This document shows, piece by piece, positions 23,998-33,767 of a DNA stretch of 64,000 nt (position 1 is the stretch's first letter; every line of letters begins with the position of its first letter). The notes under the pieces were generated by a model. The model saw only the letters and a list, made by a program, of their open reading frames with translations, did no database searches and was not told the origin of the DNA. Both the position numbers and the translations under genes were made by a program. Source of the DNA: Clostridium thermobutyricum DSM 4928 (GTDB taxonomy: Bacteria; Bacillota; Clostridia; Clostridiales; Clostridiaceae); assembly GCF_002050515.1 (NCBI RefSeq), contig NZ_LTAY01000015.1, positions 23,340 to 87,339 of the forward strand. Reading direction: 5' to 3'.

Positions 23998-25425
23998 ATG
24001 AATAATAATTTAATGAAAATTAAGAATGTTTTAGAGGGGAGTTTTGATGTTAAATATAGAGAAGTGGAAACTTCCTTAGGAAAAGCAACTTTAGTGTTTG
24101 TAGATAATTTATGTAGTACACAGTTTATAAGTCAATATATTGTTTTTCCATTAAAAGAAAAAAAGTATAAATGCAGAAATATGGATGACATAATTAAAAA
24201 TGTTTTAGATATAAACATAACAAATTACGTTAAAGATAAAACAGACATAGAAGATGCATTATTACATATCGTATCTGGAGATGTAGTGATTGTTATTGAA
24301 GGATATGAAGAATTAATATATTGTGAAGCAAAAGGATTTGTTAGAAGAAGTATTTCTATACCAGTTACAGAAGCAGTAGTAAAAGGTCCAAGAGAAGGAT
24401 TTAATGAGGTTTTTGTTGATAATATATCTTTATTAAGAAGAAAAATGAAAAATCCAGATCTAAAATTTGAGCCTACATATGTAGGAGAAAAAAGTCAAAC
24501 AGTAGTTTGTTTAGCATACATAAAAGGAGTAGCACCAGAATCTTTAGTAGAATATGCAAGAAACACAATAAAATCATTAAAAATAGATTTCTTATTAGAT
24601 ACAAACTTTGTTGAAAGTAAATTTAAGACAAAAAATTCAGTTTTTGATACAGTAGGATATACTGAAAAACCAGATGAAGTTGCGGCAAAAATGATGGAAG
24701 GAAGAATTGCAGTACTTGTTGATGGAACTCCATTTGTTATAACAATACCATACTTTTTCTTAGAAAATTTCCAAATGCCAGATGATTATTATACAAATAA
24801 AACATTTGCAAATTTTACAAGAGTAATAAGATGGTTTGCTTTCTTTTTTGCAACATTTATTCCAGGTATGTATGTAGCAATAATTACATATCATTTTTCT
24901 TTAATACCTCCATTATTTGTATTTAGGTTAGCAGTATCTAGAGCTGGAGTACCATTACCAACAGTATTAGAAGTGCTCGTAATGATGGTATCCTTCCAAT
25001 TGGTGAAAGAAGCAGGATTAAGGCTCCCTCAACCTATAGGAAATGCAATGAGTATAGTTGCAGCACTTATATTAGGAGAAGCAGCAGTTGGAGCAGGGAT
25101 AGCATCAAGAATTACAATTGTGATAATAGCTTTAAGTATGCTAAGTTATTTCCTAGTTCCTAAAATGTATGGTGCATTAACCATATGGTCATTTGTTTTT
25201 GTAATTGTTGGAGGATTCTTTGGCTTACCAGGTTTATTCGTATTTTCAATGGTTTTCTTAGCAAATATTGCAGATTTAGAAACAGGAGGATACCCTTATT
25301 TATTTCCAATAGGAAGTTCTGAAAGATTTAGATTTAAAGATGTTTTTTTTAGAGGAAAATTGGATAGAATTTCTAAAGAGATAATTGGGAAAGGTGAGAA
25401 AGATGAAGATAAGAAAATTGATTAA
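23998..25425 (+). CDS. gerKA: spore germination receptor subunit A (GerKA)
   Basis: The 475-residue GerA-family protein has a soluble N-terminal half (residues 1-270), including IVEGYEE-like and ITEAVVKGPREGFNE-like segments, and about five membrane segments in the second half with the conserved VSRAGVPLPTVLEVLVMM and QPIGNAMSIVAALILGEAAVGAG. Subunit A is the core of the germinant receptor in the spore inner membrane. AGGTGATG precedes the ATG. Its 3' end overlaps gerKC by 23 bp, so the two are co-translated. In C. perfringens the GerK proteins are the main germinant receptor. Confidence 0.95.
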   Translation: MNNNLMKIKNVLEGSFDVKYREVETSLGKATLVFVDNLCSTQFISQYIVFPLKEKKYKCRNMDDIIKNVLDINITNYVKDKTDIEDALLHIVSGDVVIVIEGYEELIYCEAKGFVRRSISIPVTEAVVKGPREGFNEVFVDNISLLRRKMKNPDLKFEPTYVGEKSQTVVCLAYIKGVAPESLVEYARNTIKSLKIDFLLDTNFVESKFKTKNSVFDTVGYTEKPDEVAAKMMEGRIAVLVDGTPFVITIPYFFLENFQMPDDYYTNKTFANFTRVIRWFAFFFATFIPGMYVAIITYHFSLIPPLFVFRLAVSRAGVPLPTVLEVLVMMVSFQLVKEAGLRLPQPIGNAMSIVAALILGEAAVGAGIASRITIVIIALSMLSYFLVPKMYGALTIWSFVFVIVGGFFGLPGLFVFSMVFLANIADLETGGYPYLFPIGSSERFRFKDVFFRGKLDRISKEIIGKGEKDEDKKID

Positions 25426-26527
25426 AGTTGGTATACTTTTAATTGCTATACTTCTTATGTTAGCAGGCTGTTATAATTATAGAGATATAAATAATGTTAC
25501 TTTTGTTACTAGTATGGTATTTGATTTAGATCCTATAGGAAATGTAGTAATTTATATGGATTGTGTTAGACCATATAGAGATAATAATGAAAGTTCTGAT
25601 AATGGAAAAAGAATACTATATAAAGGTACAGGAAAAACAGTTTTAGAAGCATTAAGAGATGTAAATATGGCATCAAGTTATAAAATAAATGTTACACAGA
25701 ATAAAGCTTTTATATTTACAGAAAAAGCTGTTAAAGAAGGAATAGATAAATTTTTAGGTATTATAAATAATGACCAAGAATTTTTAGTTAAGCCTTATAT
25801 CTTTGCTTATTTTGGAGATGTAGAAAGATTATTAAAAGTAGCAGCTAGTGATGAAGAGTATATGGGACTTTTCATAAATGATCTTGTTAAGAAAAATAAA
25901 GCAAATTCAAGAGCAATAATTGTAAATATAAATGAATATATGACTGCAAGTGAAATTGGAGCTAATAGTGCTCTTATTGGAGCATTAGAGTTAAGAAAAG
26001 ATGTAATTGATGAGAGAATAGAATTAAGTGGTGGAGTAATAATGAGAAATAATGTTATGCAAGAGAAAATTGACATTATGGATGGCTTAACATTTAACAT
26101 TTTAGAAGATAAAGTTAAAACAGGTACTTTAGAAATAGTTAATCCGCAAATGGAAGAAGGATTTATAACTTTTGAAATATTAAAAAATAAAACTAAAACC
26201 AAAATAGAATATAATGGTGATAGAGTTTTATTAACTAAGGATGTAAATATGAAGGTTACTTTAGCAGAATCACAAGGAAGGTTTATAGTTGATAAACAAT
26301 CCTTACAGATTATAGAGGATACAACAGAAGTAAGAATAAAAGAATATTTACAAGCATTCTTTGATAAATATAATAAAAAAAATATTGACATTCTTGGCGT
26401 AGAAAGAATGTTAGAAATAAAATATCCAGGTTTAGTTAAGGAAGACATATTAAGTATCTTAGATGTAGATATAAAAGTGAACTTGGATGTAGAAGGAACT
26501 AGTAATACTAAGAACAGTTATTTCTAG
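25403..26527 (+). CDS. gerKC: spore germination lipoprotein subunit C (GerKC)
   Basis: This 374-residue protein begins with a lipoprotein signal ending in LLMLAGC, followed by YNYRDINNVTFVTSMVFDLD, typical of GerAC/GerKC. The mature protein is a lipid-anchored subunit at the outer face of the spore inner membrane. The ATG at 25403 is chosen because AAGGTGAG lies just before it and the signal peptide then has normal length; a longer frame to 25385 adds six residues. It overlaps gerKA by 23 bp. No clear terminator follows before the diguanylate cyclase gene. Confidence 0.93.
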   Translation: MKIRKLIKVGILLIAILLMLAGCYNYRDINNVTFVTSMVFDLDPIGNVVIYMDCVRPYRDNNESSDNGKRILYKGTGKTVLEALRDVNMASSYKINVTQNKAFIFTEKAVKEGIDKFLGIINNDQEFLVKPYIFAYFGDVERLLKVAASDEEYMGLFINDLVKKNKANSRAIIVNINEYMTASEIGANSALIGALELRKDVIDERIELSGGVIMRNNVMQEKIDIMDGLTFNILEDKVKTGTLEIVNPQMEEGFITFEILKNKTKTKIEYNGDRVLLTKDVNMKVTLAESQGRFIVDKQSLQIIEDTTEVRIKEYLQAFFDKYNKKNIDILGVERMLEIKYPGLVKEDILSILDVDIKVNLDVEGTSNTKNSYF

Positions 26528-26624
26528 TTGTAAATCTTATTGAAATTAAATGTTAAAAATAGTATCATTTAAATATATCAAATAAATTGATGAACTTTAT
26601 TTTAGGTGGTGGTTTTTTTTAGCT

Positions 26625-27716
26625 ATGGATTATTATAGAGAGCTGTATAATAATTTGAAAAATGAATATGAAATCTATCAAAATTATACAGAAAAAAAAA
26701 TTCAACAAGTAATCAATAGGAATATAAAATTAGAAAAAGACATGGATGTTTTATCTAATATAGTACAGATAAGTCAGTACATAAATTCTTATATAAGAGA
26801 TAAAAACTTGGTATCAATGATAAATGATATGATAATTGGAGTTTTAGGTGTAAAACATTCATCTATATATACAATGAAGCTTGGAAAATTAGAAATTAGA
26901 GCTAGTAGTCCAGAAGCTTGTAAAATGGAATTAACAGAAGAGGAAAGAAAACATTTTGAAGAGGGAAGAGAATATATTTTCAATTCAAATACTTATTTAA
27001 AAATTTGCCCCAGCTGTAAAACTAAAATAAAATCATCAATGGGAATGCCAATAAAATTAAGGGATAAGTTTATAGGATATATAATAGTAGATCATACAAT
27101 AAATCTAACTGAGGAAAATAGAATATTTTTAAGATCAATTTCTAATCAAATTGCTATAGCACTTGAAAATTCTATCTTGTATATGGAACTTAGTAATATG
27201 GCAAAAAAAGATCCTTTAATGGGAATATATAATAGAAAGTACTTTTTTAAAAAGGTAGAAAAATTATTAGAAAAAGAAAAAGATATTGATTATGCAATAG
27301 TAATGTTAGATTTAGACAATTTTAAAAAGATAAATGATACTTTTGGACATCAATATGGTGATGAAGTATTAAAAGTTGTTGGTAGAGTAGTTATTAAAAA
27401 TGCTTTGAAAACTTCTATATTTGCTCGATATGGTGGAGAAGAGTTAATATTATTTGTATATGGATTTAAAAATAAAGAAGAAGTTTATAATCAAGTTGAA
27501 ACTATGAGAAAAGAAATTCAAGATAAAGAAATTATATTAGGAGATATAAAATCTAATGCAACAGCAAGTTTAGGTTTAGCATTTTCTTCTAATGAAAATA
27601 GAACATTATTAGATATAATAAATAAAGCAGATATGCTTTTATATAAAGCAAAGCATAATGGAAAAAATAGAGTGGTTTGTGAAGAAGAATTTATTAAAGA
27701 AACTAATATCTTATAA
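26625..27716 (+). CDS. GAF-GGDEF diguanylate cyclase
   Basis: A 363-residue cytoplasmic protein: a short coiled coil (residues 1-45), a GAF domain (about 45-185, ending ISNQIAIALENSILYMEL) and a GGDEF domain (about 195-355). The active-site loop reads ARYGGEELILF, the functional GGEEL variant, with DLDNFKKINDTFGHQYGDEVL upstream. It should make cyclic di-GMP from GTP, tuned by a ligand of the GAF domain. No RxxD inhibitory site is seen before the loop. CPSCKTK within the GAF domain could bind metal. It has no membrane segment. AGGTGGTGG lies about 13 bp before the ATG, a long spacing. A terminator overlaps its stop codon. Confidence 0.9.
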   Translation: MDYYRELYNNLKNEYEIYQNYTEKKIQQVINRNIKLEKDMDVLSNIVQISQYINSYIRDKNLVSMINDMIIGVLGVKHSSIYTMKLGKLEIRASSPEACKMELTEEERKHFEEGREYIFNSNTYLKICPSCKTKIKSSMGMPIKLRDKFIGYIIVDHTINLTEENRIFLRSISNQIAIALENSILYMELSNMAKKDPLMGIYNRKYFFKKVEKLLEKEKDIDYAIVMLDLDNFKKINDTFGHQYGDEVLKVVGRVVIKNALKTSIFARYGGEELILFVYGFKNKEEVYNQVETMRKEIQDKEIILGDIKSNATASLGLAFSSNENRTLLDIINKADMLLYKAKHNGKNRVVCEEEFIKETNIL

Positions 27717-27740
27717 AAAAATAAGGTATTAGTTTTTTAT
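27702..27740 (+). terminator. terminator overlapping the cyclase stop codon
   Basis: ACTAATATCTTAT (27702-27714, containing the last codons and the stop) pairs with ATAAGGTATTAGT (27721-27733), followed by T-rich sequence. Confidence 0.8.
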
Positions 27741-27819
27741 ATTTTTATAAATAAATTAGAACATAAAAAAATTGGATATGAATATAAATATATAAAAGAA
27801 TTTATAGGGGTTGAAGATT

Positions 27820-28230
27820 ATGATTCAAATTTTTTGCAATGAAAGGGGTTCTGGGAAGACAAAAAAACTTATAGAAAAAGCTAATATGTGTGTAAAAGAA
27901 GCTAAAGGAAATATGGTGTTTATTGATGATGATCATACCAATGCAAGATTTGTAGATAGGAATATTAGATTTGTGTCTACTGAGGATTTTCACATAAAAG
28001 GATGTAAATGTTTTTATGGATTTTTATGTGGTATAATTTCTAGTGACTATGATATTGAGCACATATATATAGATGGACTTTTAAGTGTGCTTAATTGTTC
28101 ATTATATGAAACTAAAGATTTATTTTTAAAATTATCAAAAATATGTAATAAATATAACATTGATATGTTTATAAATATAAATAGTGAAAAGATGACTGAA
28201 ATCCCTGAATTTATGGAGGAATTTGTTTAA
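27820..28230 (+). CDS. small P-loop ATP-binding protein of unknown function
   Basis: The 136-residue protein opens with MIQIFCNERGSGKTKKL, a Walker A loop (G-S-G-K-T) at residues 9-15. A Walker-B-like strand, HIYIDGLL, lies near residue 82. It is about half the size of a typical AAA or kinase domain and shows no arginine finger or sensor motif. It is cytoplasmic. The ATG at 27820 has good spacing to TATAGGGG; an upstream TTG at 27811 is too close. It stands alone between two terminators. The name 'PilT-like' that such proteins sometimes receive is not supported here by any secretion-ATPase motif. Confidence 0.75.
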   Translation: MIQIFCNERGSGKTKKLIEKANMCVKEAKGNMVFIDDDHTNARFVDRNIRFVSTEDFHIKGCKCFYGFLCGIISSDYDIEHIYIDGLLSVLNCSLYETKDLFLKLSKICNKYNIDMFININSEKMTEIPEFMEEFV

Positions 28231-28254
28231 ATAAAGAATAATATTAAATTTTAT

Positions 28255-28299
28255 AAGCCAGTTAGAAAACATGTTTTTTTAATTGGCTTTTGTTTTTTT
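28255..28299 (+). terminator. rho-independent terminator
   Basis: AAGCCAGTTA pairs with TAATTGGCTT (one G-T wobble) around a longer loop, then a T-run, between the P-loop gene and tyrS. Confidence 0.8.
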
Positions 28300-28382
28300 A
28301 AAATCTTATAATATTGCAAAATGGAAAGCATGGTTATATACTATATTTATGCCTTTTAAGGGCTGAGGCAGGAGGAAGAAAG

Positions 28383-29609
28383 ATGACTAATGTATTAGAT
28401 GAGTTACTAGAACGTGGATATATAAAACAATTTACTCACGAAAAAGAAACAAGAGAATTATTAGAAAAAGAAAAAATAACATTCTATATAGGGTTTGATC
28501 CAACAGCTGATAGCTTACACGTTGGGCATTTTATTGCAATGATGTTTATGGCACATATGCAAAAAGCAGGACATAGACCTATAGCATTATTAGGTGGAGG
28601 AACTGCTATGGTTGGTGATCCAAGTGGAAAAACTGACATGAGAAAAATGCTTACAAAAGAACAAATACAACATAATGTTGATTCAATTAAAAAGCAAATG
28701 TCAAGATTTATAGATTTCTCTGATGATAAAGCTTTAATAGTTAATAACGCTGATTGGTTATTAGATTTAAACTATATTGATTTCTTAAGAGAAGTAGGTT
28801 CACATTTTACAGTTAATAAGATGTTATCAGCAGAATGCTTTAAAAAGAGACTAGCTACTGATAACGGTTTATCATTCTTAGAATTTAACTATATGCTAAT
28901 GCAAGGATATGATTTCTATGTTTTAAACAAAAAATATGGATGTAAAATGGAATTAGGTGGAGATGACCAATGGTCAAATATGATTGCTGGTGTTAACCTA
29001 GTTAGAAAAAAATCACAGGAAAATGTATTTGCAATGACTTGTTCATTACTTACAAACAGCCAAGGTGAAAAAATGGGTAAAACAGTAGGAGGAGCATTAT
29101 GGCTTGATCCTGAAAGAGTATCACCATTTGATTTCTATCAATATTGGAGAAATGTTGCTGATGCAGACGTATATAAATGTTTATCATTATTAACATTTGT
29201 TCCAATGGATGAAGTTAAAAAACTTTGTGCTGTAGAAGGTTCAGCTATGAATGAAGCTAAAAAAGTATTAGCTTTTGAAGTAACTAAACTTGTACATGGT
29301 GAAGAAGAAGCTAAAAAAGCAGAAGAAGCATCAAAAGCTTTATTTGCAGGTGGAGCAGATATGTCAAATGTTCCTACAGAAGAATTATCAGCTGATATGC
29401 TTGAAGGAACACTTTTAGATGCATTAGTAAGTGTTAAAATATTCCCTTCAAAGTCAGAAGGAAGAAGATTAATACAACAAGGTGGAGTTACTTTAAATAA
29501 TGAAAAGGTAACTGACATACAAAGACTATTAACAAGTGATGACTTTAAAGATGGGTCAGCTATGCTTAAAAAAGGAAAGAAAAAATTCTTTAAATTAATA
29601 ATAAAATAG
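28383..29609 (+). CDS. tyrS: tyrosine--tRNA ligase
   Basis: A class I synthetase of 408 residues. [13 protein letters not shown] near residue 40 holds the HIGH motif, [13 protein letters not shown] is the tyrosine/tRNA region, EKMGKTVGG near residue 225 is the KMSKS loop and a C-terminal S4 RNA-binding domain ([17 protein letters not shown]) is present. The start at 28383 follows AGGAGG with 6-bp spacing; the frame extends 23 codons further upstream without a site. The 153-bp leader holds only a terminator and a short AT-rich stretch, with no T-box, unlike many Firmicute tyrS genes. Confidence 0.97.
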   Translation: MTNVLDELLERGYIKQFTHEKETRELLEKEKITFYIGFDPTADSLHVGHFIAMMFMAHMQKAGHRPIALLGGGTAMVGDPSGKTDMRKMLTKEQIQHNVDSIKKQMSRFIDFSDDKALIVNNADWLLDLNYIDFLREVGSHFTVNKMLSAECFKKRLATDNGLSFLEFNYMLMQGYDFYVLNKKYGCKMELGGDDQWSNMIAGVNLVRKKSQENVFAMTCSLLTNSQGEKMGKTVGGALWLDPERVSPFDFYQYWRNVADADVYKCLSLLTFVPMDEVKKLCAVEGSAMNEAKKVLAFEVTKLVHGEEEAKKAEEASKALFAGGADMSNVPTEELSADMLEGTLLDALVSVKIFPSKSEGRRLIQQGGVTLNNEKVTDIQRLLTSDDFKDGSAMLKKGKKKFFKLIIK

Positions 29610-29615
29610 TTAAAT

Positions 29616-29652
29616 AAAGTCCTTAGAAAAATTTTTCTAAGGACTATTTTTA
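29616..29652 (+). terminator. rho-independent terminator
   Basis: AGTCCTTAGAAAA pairs with TTTTCTAAGGACT, followed by ATTTTT, after tyrS. Confidence 0.9.
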
Positions 29653-29715
29653 TGTAAAAAAATAATAAAAGCTTTCGATAATTACCTATAAAGATTTAGA
29701 TTATGAGGTGATAGA

Positions 29716-31596
29716 ATGCCTGCAATTTGGAATATAAATGGAAGCAATATAGTTTCGAATAAAAAACTTTCAAGTAAATTAACTTTTAGTGTTGGAGAAA
29801 AATTTACTGGGAAAATAACTAAAAAAGAAGGAAGTAAAGAAGTTACTATAAAATTAGCAGATGGATGGCAATTTAAAGCAGAAATTGATGAATATATAGA
29901 TTTAAGTGAAAAAACTGTTTTTAAGTTTAAAGTAGAAGATTTAAAAGATGGAAAATTAAAATTGAAAATAATAAAAGAAAACAGTGATGGGGGTGAATCT
30001 AAAAACAAAAATAATATTTTAAACAAATTTATAAAAAGTGAGGGATTATTTAAAGAGGATTTACCACTACTTAAAGAGATGATGAAAAGAGATATTCCTT
30101 TAACTAGAGAGAATATAACTAAATTTAAAGATATTATAAATTTTAATAATGAGATAAGAGAAAATCCAGAGGAAATAGATAATTTCATAGATAAATTTTT
30201 ATTTTCAAAAGAAATTAATAAAAATTCAATTGAAGGTGTAAAAATAGAAAGTTTATTAAAAGATTTTATAAATGTTTTTAAAAAATTATCTAAGGAAGAT
30301 ATAATGTTCTTATTAGAAAATAACATAGAATTAAACAAAGAAAATATAGAAAGCTTTAATAAGCTTTTTAAAGAAGAAAATAACATAAATAAGTTAATAG
30401 CTGATTTAAATGAAATTATAGAGAATAATGAATTAGGTGAAGAATTTAAAACAGAAATTAATAGAGAAACGTCAAAAGATAATAAAAATTTCATTCAAAA
30501 AGGGAATTTGCTTAATAAAGAAATTGAGTTAAATAATAAAAACTTACTAGATGACTTAGAAAAAGACATAAATGAAATTACAGAAAAAAATATAAAAACA
30601 ATTTTTAGTAAAAATGTTCCATTAAACAATACTTATGGAAGCAATGAAATAAAGGGGAGTATGCTTAGTCTTTTAAAAACAATAGTTAATGGTGAAAATA
30701 AAGATATAGAAACTATAATTAAAGATATAATTAGCTCAAAAATTGAAAATGAAGAAGTAAACAATTCAGAAATTAAATTAGATAATATTACAAAAGATGT
30801 TTTAAAAAAAGAATTTATTGAAAAAGTCATAGATAAAAATGACAACAGAAATTTTATAGAAAAAGAAATATTATCTAAAGAGAGTGTTGAAAAAACTTTA
30901 TCTAAAATAATAAATAAAGAAATAAAGCTAACAGTAAAAGAATATGAAACTATTCTAAAAGGTATAATAAAAGAAGTAAATATAGAATCAGAAAAAAATA
31001 TAAACAAAAAAATAGATATTAATGAAAAGATATTTGAAAATTCAGCTTTAAAAGGAAAAGAAATAGAAAAGAATATTAAATTAAAGCTAAATAATATTAA
31101 AGGAATAATTAGTTTAGTAAAAAATGAAGATGGAGAAGCTAAATTAAATGATAAGATAATTCAATTTATAAGAGAGAATTCATCTGACTTCAAACTTTTT
31201 AATTCAATAAGTAAGGAATATTATTATTTAGATATTCCTGTGAATATTAGTGAAAAAGAATATCCTTGTAAGCTTATAATAAAAGATAATAGAAAAGATG
31301 ATAAAAAAATAGATAAAAATAGTTTTAAAGTTGTAGTTAGCATAAAAACTAATAATATAGGAGTAATAGATAGTTATATACATTTAAATAATAGAACTCT
31401 AAATATCTTATTAAAATGTAATGATGATTTTGTTATAGTATTAGAAAAAGGAATAGAAAATTTAAAGAAATCTTTAGAAAGTATGAGTTTTGATATAAAG
31501 ATATCTGTAGAGAATAAAGTAGAAGAAGTAACAATATCAAATTGTAGAAATTTCTTTTCTGATAAAGAACATAATTTCTTAGATAGAATAGTTTAA
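29716..31596 (+). CDS. FliK/YlqG-like protein (flagellar hook-length-control-like C-terminus)
   Basis: A 626-residue, Lys/Glu/Asn-rich protein beginning MPAIWNINGSNIVSN. Residues 25-90 form a beta-rich segment (VGEKFTGKITKKEGSKEVTIKL), the middle is long and helical, and residues about 490-610 look like the FliK C-terminal domain, with YYYLDIPVNISEKEYPCKL and a paired beta region (SFKVVVSIKTNNIGVIDSYI). In Bacillus the equivalent pair is YlqG-YlqH. The next gene encodes an FlhB-C-like protein, which supports the call. No signal peptide is seen. There are no flagellar genes in the window. Function is unknown; the family link is inferred from size, termini and partner. Confidence 0.65.
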   Translation: MPAIWNINGSNIVSNKKLSSKLTFSVGEKFTGKITKKEGSKEVTIKLADGWQFKAEIDEYIDLSEKTVFKFKVEDLKDGKLKLKIIKENSDGGESKNKNNILNKFIKSEGLFKEDLPLLKEMMKRDIPLTRENITKFKDIINFNNEIRENPEEIDNFIDKFLFSKEINKNSIEGVKIESLLKDFINVFKKLSKEDIMFLLENNIELNKENIESFNKLFKEENNINKLIADLNEIIENNELGEEFKTEINRETSKDNKNFIQKGNLLNKEIELNNKNLLDDLEKDINEITEKNIKTIFSKNVPLNNTYGSNEIKGSMLSLLKTIVNGENKDIETIIKDIISSKIENEEVNNSEIKLDNITKDVLKKEFIEKVIDKNDNRNFIEKEILSKESVEKTLSKIINKEIKLTVKEYETILKGIIKEVNIESEKNINKKIDINEKIFENSALKGKEIEKNIKLKLNNIKGIISLVKNEDGEAKLNDKIIQFIRENSSDFKLFNSISKEYYYLDIPVNISEKEYPCKLIIKDNRKDDKKIDKNSFKVVVSIKTNNIGVIDSYIHLNNRTLNILLKCNDDFVIVLEKGIENLKKSLESMSFDIKISVENKVEEVTISNCRNFFSDKEHNFLDRIV

Positions 31597-31688
31597 GTAA
31601 AAACAATACTATTATTATAGAATATTGCCTTATAGCATTATGAGAATATATAATAAAATTAGGTATAAAGAATTTTGGGGGAGAATTT

Positions 31689-31952
31689 ATGCAGCAGAGA
31701 AGAAAGGCAGCAGCGTTAAAATATGAAGAAAATAATGGTGCACCTATTGTTACAGCAGCTGGAATGGGGCATATAGCAGAAAAAATAATTAAAAAAGCAG
31801 ATGAAAATGAAGTTCCAATAGTTTATAACAAGGAATTAACAGATTTATTATGTAATTTAGATATAGGAGATAGTATTCCAACAGAACTATATGAAGCAGT
31901 AGCCCATGTAATTGCATATGTAACAGATTTAGATAAAAAAATAGAAAGGTGA
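31689..31952 (+). CDS. FlhB C-terminal-domain-like protein (YlqH type)
   Basis: This 87-residue protein corresponds to the cytoplasmic domain of FlhB/YscU export-gate proteins: RRKAAALKYEENNGAPIVTAAG, then ADENEVPIVYNKELTDLL. The membrane part is absent and so is the NPTH autocleavage motif that lies just before the ALKY strand in FlhB, so it cannot act as a classical substrate-specificity switch. GGGGGAG precedes the ATG. It follows the FliK-like gene by 92 bp and is followed by the phosphoesterase gene after 7 bp. The pair YlqG-YlqH is conserved in Firmicutes, some of them non-motile; its role there is not established. Confidence 0.85.
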   Translation: MQQRRKAAALKYEENNGAPIVTAAGMGHIAEKIIKKADENEVPIVYNKELTDLLCNLDIGDSIPTELYEAVAHVIAYVTDLDKKIER

Positions 31953-31959
31953 TTAAAAT

Positions 31960-32643
31960 ATGGCATTATATGCAATATCAGATTTGCATTTATCTTTAAA
32001 TACAGATAAACCAATGGATATATTTGGAGAGAATTGGACGGCACATGACCAAAAGATAAAAGAAAACTGGTTACAAAAAATAAAAGATGAAGATACAGTT
32101 TTAATAGCAGGGGATATATCTTGGGCTATGAAATGGGAAGAAAGTGAAGCAGATTTAAAGTGGATAGATAGTTTACCAGGAAATAAGATAATATCAAAAG
32201 GAAATCATGATTATTGGTGGGCGAGTATTACAAAATTAAATAATCTATTTAAAAGAACTAAATTTCTTCAAAATAATTTTTATGTATATGAAGATTATGC
32301 TATTTGTGGAACAAGAGGATGGACAGCACCAAATGAAAAATATACAGAACATGATGAAAAAATATATAAAAGAGAATGTATAAGACTTAAATTATCACTA
32401 GATGCAGCAAAAAAAGAAGGATATGAAAAATTTATAGTTATGATTCATTATCCTGCAACTAATGAAAGATTTGAAGATTCGGAATTTACTAAGATATTTA
32501 AAGAGTATGGAGTAGAAAAGGTAATATACGGACATATACATGGATACGGACTTAAAAATATTTTAAATGGCGAGAGAGATGGAATTGAATATATAATGAC
32601 ATCATCAGATTATTTAGAATTTGATCCTATAAAAATACTATAA
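31960..32643 (+). CDS. metallophosphoesterase
   Basis: A 227-residue calcineurin-like phosphoesterase. All metal-binding motifs are visible: AISDLHL at residues 5-11, LIAGDISWA near 47, SKGNHDYWW near 82, IHYPAT near 163 and GHIHGYG near 190. It should hydrolyse a phosphoester in the cytoplasm using two metal ions; the substrate is unknown. GGTGA precedes the ATG, and the 7-bp gap after the FlhB-like gene implies co-transcription. The SWAMKW segment after GDI is typical of one Firmicute subfamily. A strong terminator ends the unit. Confidence 0.92.
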   Translation: MALYAISDLHLSLNTDKPMDIFGENWTAHDQKIKENWLQKIKDEDTVLIAGDISWAMKWEESEADLKWIDSLPGNKIISKGNHDYWWASITKLNNLFKRTKFLQNNFYVYEDYAICGTRGWTAPNEKYTEHDEKIYKRECIRLKLSLDAAKKEGYEKFIVMIHYPATNERFEDSEFTKIFKEYGVEKVIYGHIHGYGLKNILNGERDGIEYIMTSSDYLEFDPIKIL

Positions 32644-32681
32644 AAAGTGCCTAAGAAAATAATATTTCTTAGGCACTTTTT
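32642..32681. terminator. bidirectional terminator
   Basis: AAAAGTGCCTAAGAAA pairs with TTTCTTAGGCACTTTT, between the convergent phosphoesterase and chemoreceptor-like genes. Confidence 0.93.
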
Positions 32682-32688
32682 ATTGAAT

Positions 32689-33666
32689 TTAATTATATTT
32701 ATTAGCCATAGATTTTATTTTAGATATTGTAGAATTTAAATTATTAACAGAAGTAGCTTGTACATCCATAGTAGATGCTATTTCTTCAGTTAAAGATGTG
32801 TTTTCTTGTGATATGGCATTTGCTTTTTCAACAGAATTAAATACTTCATTTGTTTTTTCAGAAGCTGTCACAAGATTTTTAATACATTCATCTATTTCTG
32901 TTGTAGCAGAACTTATAGATGTTTTTATATCAGAAAAATTTTGTTTTGCTACTACTATTGTGTTATGTTGAGTTTCAACAGCTTTATTACCTGTATTCAT
33001 AGCAACAGAAGCTTTTAAAATATCACCTTTTATTTCTTCAAGTATAGCAGTAATGCTTTGGACAGCCTGTTTAGAATTTTCGGCAAGCTTTCTAACTTCA
33101 CCAGCAACTACTGAAAAACCTTTTCCTGCTTCACCTGCTCTAGCAGCTTCAATAGCAGCATTAAGTGATAAAAGGTTAGTTTGACTTGCAATTTGGCTTA
33201 TAGAATCAGTTATTGAGTTAACGGATTCTAATTTATCAACTAGTGCATCAACTGTACAACTAGAAACTGAAAATGCCTCTTCTAAATCATTTAAAGAATT
33301 ATCTAATTCATTTATTGAGTTTAATCCGTCAGTTGCAAGTTTATCTGTATCTAATGCTTTTGCATGTGCATTAGACACATTAAAAGCTAATCCTTCCATT
33401 GATGTCTTAAAATTATTTAAAATTGTTGCAGCGTTTTCTATTTCATTACTTTGAGAAACACTAGAATTACTTAAATTAGATAAAGATGAGTTTATATCAT
33501 TAAAAGAAGACGATATATTATCGGCATATGAATTTAAATTTTTTAACTCTTTAAGCATATCAGGTGGAACAGTATGCTTTTCAACAATTGTTTCTATAGT
33601 TTTTACTTCATTATTATTATCCGAAACTTTAGATGAATCGCGTGATTTTCTATTAAACAATCCCAT
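32689..33666 (-). CDS. soluble methyl-accepting chemotaxis-like protein
   Basis: The 325-residue protein has no membrane segment and no HAMP domain. It is almost entirely coiled coil, with the chemoreceptor hairpin tip at [19 protein letters not shown] (about residues 180-198) preceded by NAAIEAARA. The tip contacts CheA/CheW in chemosensory arrays. The ATG at 33666 is set by AGGAGGG 5-6 bp upstream; a longer frame to 33711 is not supported. The first 40 residues are short and basic with no obvious sensor domain. No che genes lie nearby. It could signal to a distant chemosensory cluster or have another scaffold role. Confidence 0.88.
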   Translation of the reverse strand: MGLFNRKSRDSSKVSDNNNEVKTIETIVEKHTVPPDMLKELKNLNSYADNISSSFNDINSSLSNLSNSSVSQSNEIENAATILNNFKTSMEGLAFNVSNAHAKALDTDKLATDGLNSINELDNSLNDLEEAFSVSSCTVDALVDKLESVNSITDSISQIASQTNLLSLNAAIEAARAGEAGKGFSVVAGEVRKLAENSKQAVQSITAILEEIKGDILKASVAMNTGNKAVETQHNTIVVAKQNFSDIKTSISSATTEIDECIKNLVTASEKTNEVFNSVEKANAISQENTSLTEEIASTMDVQATSVNNLNSTISKIKSMANKYN

Positions 33667-33767
33667 AAAAACCCTCCTAAATAAATAGTATAAAATAATT
33701 ATATCACACAATTTGTAATTTTATCCAAATATTACGTAAAATATTTAGAAATATAGTTTAAATAATT

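Noticed and set aside
29682..30494. A long open frame on the minus strand inside the FliK-like gene (270 codons)
   Set aside because: It is antisense to a gene with better support, is extremely rich in Leu/Ser/Phe/Ile as expected for the complement of Lys/Glu-rich AT-rich coding sequence, and has no ribosome site. Similar antisense frames in gerKC and clpB were dropped for the same reason.
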